Assembly: GCF_020520425.1 (NCBI RefSeq)
Contig: NC_079491.1
Coordinates: 22,001,449 to 22,065,448, forward strand
Reading direction: 5' to 3'
DNA: 64,000 bases
Source of the DNA: Spinacia oleracea
Taxonomy: Eukaryota; Streptophyta; Magnoliopsida; Caryophyllales; Amaranthaceae
Position 1 is the first letter of the stretch; each line of letters starts with the position of its first letter. Below, piece after piece: positions 10,130 to 19,886 of this stretch. Position numbers and translations under genes: made by a program. Below the pieces are notes generated by a model, which searched no databases, was not told the DNA's origin, and saw nothing but the letters and a program-made list of their open reading frames with translations.

Positions 10130-11817
10130 CACTAGTGGAAAAAACCCCTTATTGCAGCCCCCTTGTTGAGGCGGGCATTTAAAAGCATGCCCCTACAACC
10201 ACTATGTCAATGCGGGTCAATGATTTCAATGAGATGTCGAGGGGGGCTTCTAATTGTTCGCTTCAATAGACTCTATTGGGGCGGGCTTTGGTGTTGTACG
10301 CTTCAACCATTTCAAGGTTGTTTAGCGAACATTTTGTTGTTCGCTTCAAGAGATTCTCGGCCCGCGAATTTTAAAGCCCAATTAAGTAAACTACCTAAAT
10401 ACCCAATTCCTTAGGGTTTATTTTATATCCTCATCAATTCCACTTCCTTTGGCCTGCCGTTTTTTCGTTCTCTCTCCTCATTTCCTAATTTTTTTTCATC
10501 TTCATCTCCTTTCCAATCTTCATGTCCTTTCTTTGATTGCGATTACATTTGTTCTTGAAAAAAATTACCGAACATCGAAATTCTTCCACCATCTCCTTCC
10601 ATGTTTGTGGTTCACAAAAGATGGAGAAACAAAAGCTTTGAACCATCTCCATATTTTCTCGAGATGGTGATACTAACAAGGTCTAATCTCCTTTTCCTTC
10701 ATCTTTTCAATTTAATTTTGGAATGGATTTTGTTTTTTTTCTCTATTTTCTATTTTGTTCATGATTTGGTGAAGTTTTTATTTCTTTGCTAAAGTCGGCA
10801 ATTAACTCAATTTTTGGGGGAAATTTGTTGTTTTTCTTATAGATTTGATGATCTATCTTCAATCAATAAGATCGGTCTCCGGCGTTAGGATCTCGGCGGC
10901 AGAAGAATCATAGATCTAAATGGGTAAGATTAATTTTCTTGTCTTTTTTTTGGGAAAAAAATATCTAATTTTAATGTTCATTAGAAGTTTATAATCTGAT
11001 TTTTAAAAAAAAATAACTTTTACATCCAGAATTTAATTTTCATCTAAATTTTTGTTTTGTTTCCGATTTCATTTTTGGCTACTAATTAGAAATATAAAAT
11101 TATATTTTCATTTCTGTTACATTTTCGATATCTTTTTTTGTATTTTTTCATCTTATTATTTCATATTTTAAGGATTTTCATTTCTGTTTTATTGTTATTT
11201 TATTGTTCATTAAATTGTCTCTTACAAACTTTTTTTTTGCAGGTTTGTCATGGCCGTGAGATTCATTCCATTCAATGGAGTTGTCAATTTGCTTAGCTTG
11301 GATTTTTCTTACATATTTGTACTTTGAGTTATTCAACTTTGTAAGAGGAGTACTAATTTTATAGAAACTCAGATGTATTATTCTTGTACTCCGTATTTGA
11401 TTAATAATAATAAGAAAAGTTTAGTATTTCAAGATTTTTGTCTCCAAAATGCGCACTAACCAGTTACAAGGGCCCAAACCATATGAAATGAAAGCTAAAA
11501 CATACGAATTAGCTAAAAACCATGCAAAAAAAAAAAAAAAAGTCTGTTGTGGGGGGCATTTCAGAAGTGCGCCTCAACAGAGAAGTCTGTTGTGGGGGGC
11601 TTACGTTAAAGTGCGCCTCAACAGGTCCATTTTTTAGCATGGTTTTTGGGCTGTTGTGGCACGCTTTTGAAAGCCCGCCTCAACAGATATCCTGTTGAGG
11701 CGAACAAAGCCCGCTACAACAGCTCAGCGAGCTGTTGAAGCCCCCTCTGTCGAAGCGGGCTATGTTCGCCTCAACAAGCCGAAAATGCCCCATCAACAGG
11801 GGTTTTTTCCACTAGTG
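10130..11817. mobile_element. Non-autonomous CACTA (EnSpm) element (copy 1)
   Basis: 1688 bp bounded by CACTAGTGGAAAAAACCCC and its inverted copy, with a 3-bp target duplication ATT (10127-10129, 11818-11820), as expected for CACTA transposons. Subterminal regions carry repeated words such as GCGCCTCAACAG, CTGTTGTGG and GTTGAGGCG in both orientations, typical of transposase-binding subterminal repeats. No transposase is encoded. The centre looks like a small plus-strand transcription unit: T/C-rich leader, ATGG/GTAAGA at 10919, a T-rich intron ending TTTTTTTTGCAG near 11242, then GTTTGTCATGGCCGTGA; spliced, it would encode only six residues (MGLSWP). Confidence 0.93.
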
Positions 11818-12186
11818 ATTGGGCGGCAAGTTAGTAATCTTTGGAACCACTACAGTCTCAAAATCACCCCGAGAGTAATACAACTTGGAACATGTAGTTA
11901 TCATGTTTTGTAGATAGATTGAATCAGACTTGCTGAGGACATCGGTCAGATTCAAACAACAAACCAATATGTATTTTTCTTCCAATGTCTCAATCTTCAC
12001 TCGATCTTTGCTTGAACGGATATCATTTCGAACTAGATAACCATTATTATTCCCGTTTTTCTTCTTTTTTTCTTCACTTATTCGGCTATTCATACCACCG
12101 GATAACAAATATGTTACGTCAAGGGATTTGCCAATCGGACAACCTTTTGAAACATTTTCGTCCGGATATCTTGAATGAATCATTCC

Positions 12187-12830
12187 TGAAATATTTTAAA
12201 TCATCCAATAAATCACAGAATACAAAGAAAAAATAAATATCAATTCATTCCATTGAAATTGAAACCCTAACCCTAAAATATTTCGGGTGATTCATTCAAA
12301 ACGTTGGAAATAAAGACTAGTCGATTACCAAATTTTTTAAAATAAAATCAATAAACTCGGATGGAAAGTGAAACACTAATCATCCAAATCCTCTACTAAC
12401 AAAGTGAAACCTGTAGAATTTTCGAATAACCACCTGATATAAATTATCTTTCGCAAACTGAAACCCTTGAAATTTTATGGTAACCCAATCAATAAAAAAC
12501 ACTCGTTAACAAAGAAAAAAACATTTAAATTGGATTAAAATTGAAACACTAAACCTATCGTGCCGAAATCGAACCTTCACAAACTGAAATCCTACCTTCT
12601 GCCGAGCCTTGCTCAAGAACACTCGCGGCCTTGTCTGTGTGTGGGGAGGAAAAAGAAACGCCGTCCAAAAACAGAATTTACAATGATAATCGCCTGTAGA
12701 ATTTACAATGACAATCCTTTAAGTATTAGAGTCTTTTAAGCTGTTAAGGAGTCAATATTTATACTTTTGTTTTAGTGATTTGTTATTATTGTCAGACCCT
12801 AGCTCTTCAACGCACGGATGACATAGTAGT
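12187..12830 (-). other. Probable 5' UTR intron and first exon of the nucleoredoxin-like pseudogene
   Basis: The minus-strand acceptor at 12186-12188 and donor near 12595 define a roughly 410-bp intron. The exon above (about 12596-12680) has no ATG. The interior contains a telobox-like run (accctaaccctaaa). Copy 2 has the same arrangement at 20256-20900. Splice sites are read by eye only. Confidence 0.35.
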
Positions 12831-14388
12831 GTAACGCCCTGATAATTCGTTGATTTTTATAAAACATTTTCCAACTTGAAACAAAGGAATTATCAACAAC
12901 CGCCATCATAGTAACGGATAAGACTATTTAACAGAATTACGTAGCGGAATTTAACTAACTTCCAAATATAATAAATAGTCAATGGTCATAAAACAACTTG
13001 GAACCATTAACGCCCAAAAACCAAACATTAAATAGTTTAAAATCCATTAACTAAAGTTTAAAGAAATACTGTAGTCATGACTAGAAAATCAAAGTAGAGT
13101 TTATAAAGTACGGAAGTAGAATTGAACTCTCAAACACAATCTCCATGATAACTTCTCCCGCAAGTTATCTCTATAAACCTGTTTTATTAAAATATACTCC
13201 CCAACAACACAAATGCAACGATGGATCATCATAGGGTCATTAAGGCAAAGGTCATGACCGAAAGACATAAAGCACGAATTCAGCAAAAGCTGAGTACGAA
13301 CAAGCTAAAATAACATTCTATCCTAACATCATTCACTCAACGAATTAAAAATCCACATGCAAAAGCCATTTAATAAACAAGTAAACATGGAGACAAGACT
13401 CGACACTTGACACGACTCTTGACTCACAGATTAATTAAGAAGTAGCTCCGAACGGGTAAAATAAAGTATCCTCAAAACGAAAGAAAATGGTGATGGGAGC
13501 CAACCGTAACAAGTCGGACTCCTACCGACAGTTGGGCCATACCGACGGAATTCCAGTGCATAAAAGCATAAAAAGAAGAATGAAACTTCTTGTATTATTC
13601 AAGGAGTACAAGTTTTCCGGCAAGACTCCCCCCATTGTTCATACTCAAGGTATATACGTTCCAAGAGTTTTGAAGCTCATTCTGAGTTGCGCTTTACGTT
13701 AATTAATATTTTATGTACAAGGCGACTCAAGACTCAACAACAAAGCAACAAAGCAACAATCAAACATTCATACTTCATTTTAATCCTTTAGGACTTGTGA
13801 TCAAACATAGGACTCAAGTGATATTACTCACATTGTTCCTTCTCAAAACACTGTTTGAGATAACCCGACATTGCCTGTTAACAAGCGGGGTGTGCCCATA
13901 GCACGAATAGTCCTTAGTTCAATTCACATAAACTTCCTAAACATATTCTACACATGGCAGTAGAATAAATAATGCACTGAGGCATAAGCACTTGGCTCAA
14001 AGTACGCTAGACATTCTGTACAATAGCATTAACATAACTTGCATGTGAAACACTCATACATGCATATAAACTTGAACAACATGTTTGACATAATTCCACG
14101 ATTATTAAAGATCACAACATGATTGTTCACAAAGCTTCATAAAGCATTAATAATCCATAACATGCTTACTCACACATCAAACATAAATTCACAACACACG
14201 ATTCACAATCAATAAACATCACATAATCCTCACGGAATAGGTGGTCACCCTAGACATGTACGTACCTGGAATACCTAAGTACGGGGGCCACTTTGCGAAT
14301 CAAGGCTCAAAGTTAGAAATCACATCCTATAATTAAAATGCGTAAGTACTAATTAAATGCAGTACAAAAGTTCCTAAATGCAGAATCA
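12830..14388 (-). mobile_element. Partial long LTR of a Ty3/gypsy element (copy 1, cut by the duplication edge)
   Basis: Starts TGTAACGCCC on the plus strand (so the LTR ends GGGCGTTACA on its own minus strand) and matches 20899-22459 closely. It stops abruptly at the duplication junction, where the next base belongs to copy 2. It carries no gene; short frames here are spurious. Confidence 0.85.
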
Positions 14389-14902
14389 TTTAATAATTTA
14401 TTACTTGACGTGTTGCAATTTGCAGCCAAGTTTGTTTAATCAATTTATAATATGCATATATAGATTCTAATCGACAAACTGTATCAAATCAAAGCTTTTA
14501 CTGGAATATAATCCTTTAGTTTCTAGCCAATAAGTTTTTAACTTTTCAGATGGATTGAAGATCCATTGTTCTGTAAGTATACTAGCATCTCAATATCTAT
14601 TAAGTTTTTTGTCGTTCTTTCTTGTCAAAACTCATGGAAGATTACATTGGAAGTGTCAAGTTCAAGTTAGAAAGTTATATGATTGTCAGGATGATGACTT
14701 AATTTCTTCCTCATTTTTGTGCTCAGTTATATGTCTATAACTGAATAACGGATACTGTTAAATGAAGTATATATATCTTCTTAACAATGTCTCAGAGATT
14801 AACTATATTAGCTGTTAAGTACATAATTGTAGATTCCTGGATTCATTTTGTTGATTACCTCGCGTCCTTTTATATTATAGAAGTACAAACCTTAATGCAG
14901 TG

Positions 14903-15075
14903 TTTTTTTTTTTTTTTTTTTTTGGTGTTAGCATCCGGTTCACCCTTAGGGCTAATCTGGATTCGGGGCGAGTTCTGGGTGGTTAGGTTCTAGTCCCCTC
15001 CCAATTGTTGTTGCGGGGGATCGAACACGGGTTCTCCCTACCAAATTCAGCCCCAATCACCACTGAACCAACAAG
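14903..15075 (-). mobile_element. tRNA-derived SINE (copy 2)
   Basis: Same element as at 6821-6992 with one or two more T residues in the tail. Boxes A and B are identical. It was present before the duplication. Confidence 0.8.
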
Positions 15076-15437
15076 CAAGTGTCAATATAAGACTTATTGT
15101 AACTTGCATGGTATCCAAGTTGTATTTGTTTTTAAAGATGCACCCCAGTTAATCAAGAGTATCCAATCAACTAGATGTGGAGAGAGTATATATATATATT
15201 CAATGGCTTCGTCGATCACTTGTACTGATTGGATAAACTCATAAACTACAAAGCTAAACTGCTGCTGAAAGCCATGCATGAGATGGTGATTTGCTGCAGA
15301 AGTGTAGTTTATATCAGGACAGCAAGTTAATATATAAAATGAAAGAATAAACCTGGAGGAGTCATGTTCACATCCAGCTGTTCTTCTTCCAGAAACTTTC
15401 TGACAAAGAAACATACTCAAAAGGCTAATGAAGTAGA

Positions 15438-15558
15438 GTGCCCTTGGCAAGAAACAGATCATCTGCATCTAGAGGCTCAGAAATGATGTATAGAAGCTAG
15501 TTATGATTCCACTGCATGTTTTGAGCCTCAGGATGCAGATTACCCTTTTCCAACCAAG
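15438..15558 (-). ncRNA. MIR2111: MIR2111-like precursor hairpin, locus b (copy 2)
   Basis: Identical by eye to the hairpin at 7355-7475. Mature arm 15522-15542, predicted star about 15457-15477. Because the loop and flanks are also identical, expression of the two copies cannot be told apart from the small RNA itself; only flanking differences elsewhere in the duplicated unit would separate the primary transcripts. Confidence 0.85.
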
Positions 15559-17858
15559 AAAAGATGTCAAGATTAACTAGACATGAACGATGACAAAGAT
15601 CCATAAGTTGCTGATATCTGTCAAGTTTAAACCATGGGAGTGAGTTGCTACTACTGTCAGTCATAATAACAAGAGGCAATTTATACAGGTTTTATGTGAG
15701 TTACCTGGTGGGGCATACGGCATAAGGTTCTCTTACATCTAGCAGCATCAGTCATTCTTGGTTTTATAAGAAGCATCCTCTTTTTCAGTAGAAAATAATG
15801 TTTAGACTAGACTGCTTTTTTCTTGAAAGAAAAAGAAGATATTCTATTGGCATCATTTAGATACTAATAACATTCACGTCTGTTTTCTTTTTGTTTTTTA
15901 CCATTGCCACAACCTAGTCGCCACAAAAATAATGAGGTAATTGGACTCATCCTCATTGTTTGTTTTTGTAATAAAATCACTTGGAATATGTCTTATGATA
16001 TGCTGTGTTTTGTTTTCCTACAGAGAATATTGACTGTTTACTAACACATCTCAAGTGTTATACGTATTCTTCTTCTTAAAGCAACAGAGAAAACTCTGCT
16101 TCTACCTACAGTCTGGATCAGTGAAAATTATTTTATTTAAGCTCCAGAAAACAGCATAAATACTCAAAGTTTTACTTTCGGTAAGAAATGTCAGATACAT
16201 TCATTTTATGCAATTTTTCTAATGTTGGCCTAAATTGAAGTGTGCATTTATCATGACAATGTCCACTGTCCGGTGTCGAGTATATAGCAGAGACACTGTC
16301 CGGTGTCGAGTATATAACAGATAGAAACGAGGTAGATGAACATTAGACAATATGAAAAGTCGAAAGTTATAGAGATGATATTACTATTGAAAATAATTCA
16401 TGAAGTCAAGGTGTGCGTGAGAACGGAGTTGATCAATGACATCCTGGCGCAGAGTATCAGCAAATGGAAAAACAGTTGAGCCCTTACTCTTTAGACGTTC
16501 TCGAGCGTCAAGTGTCCAAAGCTGGCCATTTTGATCAAATCCGACAAGGGCATTAGATACTCCTCTCTCACCAAATAGTTGCTTCTCCTATCCTCCGTGC
16601 CGCTATAGGCAACTCGCCCCAGTTTGTGGCTTACAGAGTTGTTAAACGGAAAACACCACCAACATGCGTTACAATCCCGCAACATACTATCAATTTTGGC
16701 CATAAATACCTCAAGGTCAAGACAGTCACCAAAGGGCATGTAAACCAGTACAATTTCAAACGCCAGCGACTTCTTTTGGCATTCTTTATAGACGTCATCC
16801 AGCTCGGAAATAAAATCTCCTTCCCAACACAAGTACAACCCAACAACCTTCCCTTTGAGTTGCGAGATACAAGTCGATGATATTGATGAATTAGTTTTAC
16901 CAAGAACAAAAGTGGAATTGCACTGCAAAAGTCCCTCAAGCGTGGACGTAGAGGAAGTTTTCCAATATGGGATGTCCGGTTTGCCAAGTTTGTGTAGACA
17001 ATCTTGAGTAAAGGGAAAGGCCTCAGCTCCACAATTCAGTACAACACTAGAAAGACAACCATTTTCATGGAGCAAAACACTTCCATTGGAATTCAAAAGG
17101 AGACATTTAAAACCACCACGACCAAGGTTAAGGTACCTGCATATAAAGTCACGGCGTTTTGAGTCCTTGAACGGTACCGCAAGACACCAACTAGGAAACC
17201 CAGACAAGAAGTGATCGAAAATCCCCTCATAATTGGCCAAAGTGTTCATCTTTGCTACCACTACCATCTCAAGATTGTCTTTAGAATACAATTCAGAACA
17301 TGTAGTTATCAGAGACTGGAGATAGAGAGAATCATCGTCTACACGGAAGATAGGCACATGAAAACAACAAACCATAATGTTCTTGTTACTAAACATCTTC
17401 TCCTCTAACTTCAACTCGACCGCCACAAATTCGATCAAGGTAATTCATCTCACCATCACCAGACAACAAGGATATAACATTAAACTGCTGCCCGATCTCA
17501 ATGATAGATTGCAAACCTGCTTTTGATTCAGAAACATTATCAGGATATTTGGGTATAACAGCTCCCAATTTTTTAGCTACAGGATTAATTTTTAAATATA
17601 GGCGGGTCCGGGAATACATTTCCTGCCCCTTGATCACAGGCCACATTGTTTTTACTAGTTTGTCAAAGAAACCTATAAAATCCGTGGAACTCTCTGCGAA
17701 AAACTCATGCAGATGGTTGAAAGAAAAGTCGGGACGTCCATTCAGCAAAATGTTTCCTTTGCCATTCAGAACGACACATTTAAAGAAATCAGCATCACAT
17801 AAGTCAAGGCGCTCGCATATCAAGTTACAACGGCACGAGTCCTCGAATGGTACTATAA

Positions 17859-18157
17859 GAGCATCTCCAATGGTTGTAGTATAGCTTGAAATTTATAAAA
17901 GTTTCAAGCTAATAGCTAGACCATTAGAGTGCAAATAATAAATTAGCTTGGCCAAGCAAATTAGCTTTTTTAAGCTAATTTGCTTGACAACTAGCTACCA
18001 AAGTTGTCAAATAATTAATTGACAAGTGGGACAAGTGAAACTAAAACAAGCTAGTTGCTATCCATTGGAGCACAAATTAGCTAGACAATGAAATAGCTTG
18101 AAATCTTATGTGGCATAATAAGCTAATTATCAAATTAGCTTACTATTGGAGATGCTC
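17859..18157. mobile_element. PIF/Harbinger-type MITE (copy 2)
   Basis: Same insertion as 9775-10086, flanked by TAA on both sides. It is 13 bp shorter than copy 1, lacking a 'tagggac'-like stretch near the left end and several bases of 'tttaattaa' in the middle. Confidence 0.9.
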
Positions 18158-18200
18158 TAAGACACCAAGAGGGCAACAAGGACAGCACCATCTCTTTATT

Positions 18201-19886
18201 CACTAGTGGAAAAAACCCCTATTGCAGCCCCCTTGTTGAGGCGGACATTTAAAAGCACGCCCCTACAACCACTATGTCAATGCGGGTCAATGATTTCAAT
18301 GAGATGTCGAGGGGGGCTTCTAATTGTTCGCTTCAATAGACTCTATTGGGGCGGGCTTTGGTGTTGTACGCTTCAACCATTTCAAGGTTGTTTAGCGAAC
18401 ATTTTGTTGTTCGCTTCAAGAGATTCTCGGCCCGCGAATTTTAAAGCCCAATTAAGTAAACTACCTAAATACCCAATTCCTTAGGGTTTATTTTATATCC
18501 TCATCAATTCCACTTCCCTTGGCCTGCCGTTTTTTCGTTCTCTCTCCTCATTTCCTAATTTTTTTTCATCTTCATCTCCTTTCCAATCTTCATGTCCTTT
18601 CTTTGATTGCGATTACATTTGTTCTTGAAAAAAATTACCGAACATCGAAATTCTTCCACCATCTCCTTCCATGTTTGTGGTTCACAAAAGATGGAGAAAC
18701 AAAAGCTTTGAACCATCTCCATATTTTCTCGAGATGGTGATACTAACAAGGTCTAATCTCCTTTTCCTTCATCTTTTCAATTTAATTTTGGAATGGATTT
18801 TGTTTTTTTTCTCTATTTTCTATTTTGTTCATGATTTGGTGAAGTTTTTATTTCTTTGCTAAAGTCGGCAATTAACTCAATTTTTGGGGGAAATTTGTTG
18901 TTTTTCTTATAGATTTGATGATCTATCTTCAATCAATAAGATCGGTCTCCGGCGTTAGGATCTCGGCGGCAGAAGAATCATAGATCTAAATGGGTAAGAT
19001 TAATTTTCTTGTCTTTTATTTGGGAAAAAAATATCTAATTTTAATGTTCATTAGAAGTTTATAATCTGATTTAAAAAAAATAATAACTTTTACATCCAGA
19101 ATTTAATTTTCATCTAAATTTTTGTTTTGTTTCCGATTTCATTTTTGACTACTAATTAGAAATATGAAATTATATTTTCATTTCTGTTACATTTTCGATA
19201 TCTTTTTTTGTATTTTTTCATCTTATTAATTCATATTTTAAGGATTTTCATTTCTGTTTTATTGTTATTTTATTGTTCATTAAATTGTCTCTTACAAACT
19301 TTTTTTTTTGCAGGTTTGTCATGGCCGTGAGATTCATTTCATTCAATGGAGTTGTCAATTTGCTTAGCTTGGATTTTTCTTACATATTTGTACTTTGAGT
19401 TATTCAACTTTGTAAGAGGAGTACTAATTTTATAGAAACTCAGATGTATTATTCTTGTACTTCGTATTTGATTAATAATAATAAGAAAAGTTTAGTATTT
19501 CAAGATTTTTGTGTCCAAAATGCGCACTAACCAGTTACAAGGGCCCAACCATATGAAATAAAAGCTAAAACATACGAATTAGCTAAAAACCATGCAAAAA
19601 AAAAAAAAAGTCTGTTGTGGGGGGCATTTCAGAAGTGCGCCTCAACAGAGAAGTCTGTTGTGAGGGGCTTACGTTAAAGTGCGCCTCAACAGGTCCATCT
19701 TTTAGCATGGTTTTTGGGCTGTTGTGGCACGCTTTTGAAAGCCCGCCTCAACAGATATCCTGTTGAGGCGAACAAAGCCCGCTACAACAGCTCAGCGAGC
19801 TGTTGAAGCCCCCTCTGTCGAAGCGGGCTATGTTCGCCTCAACAAGCTGAAAATGCCCCCCTCAACAGGGGTTTTTTCCACTAGTG
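18201..19886. mobile_element. Non-autonomous CACTA element (copy 2)
   Basis: Same insertion as 10130-11817, flanked by ATT (18198-18200 and 19887-19889), 1686 bp. Terminal repeats remain intact. The candidate intron (ATGG/GTAAGA at about 18989 to TTTTTTTTTGCAG near 19313) is preserved. Confidence 0.93.

Larger units (their letters stand above)
8301..12183 (-). pseudogene. Nucleoredoxin-like gene, TE-disrupted (copy 1)
   Basis: Minus-strand gene resembling plant nucleoredoxins (tandem thioredoxin-like modules). Module 1 starts at the ATG at 12183, two bases after a good acceptor (atatttcag), so a 5' UTR exon is likely upstream; a donor (AAG/gtagga) lies near 12595. The frame reads to 11818 (...KITNLPPN), is cut by a CACTA element (10130-11817), resumes at 10129 (NKEMVLSLLPSWCL), is cut by a MITE (9775-10086), and continues IVPFEDSC... 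from 9771 through module 2 (PSWCLAVPFKDSKRRDF, AFPFTQD) and module 3 (LKGKVVGLYLCWEGDF, FEIVLVYMPF). Both insertions fall in phase once one target copy is kept. Near 8505 one base is missing: the C-terminal block (LFGERGVSNALVGFDQNGQL, FPFADTLRQDVIDQL) is in another frame and ends at a stop at 8301. No module keeps the WCxxC redox motif (WEGD in module 3). Confidence 0.75.
6307..14388. repeat. Tandem duplication, copy 1 (about 8.08 kb)
   Basis: Directly repeated as 14389-22459. Both copies carry a SINE, a MIR2111 hairpin, the TE-split nucleoredoxin-like pseudogene and part of a long LTR in the same order and orientation. Differences are scattered single bases and small indels. The junction at 14388-14391 joins LTR-internal sequence (...gcagaatcatt) to the left-edge sequence (taataatttatt...) with only about 2 bp of shared sequence, so it looks like end joining or replication-based duplication rather than recombination between long repeats. 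Confidence 0.95.

Noticed and set aside
12262-12276. Telomere-like accctaaccctaaa
   Set aside because: Only two units; a telobox in a probable 5' intron, not an interstitial telomere.
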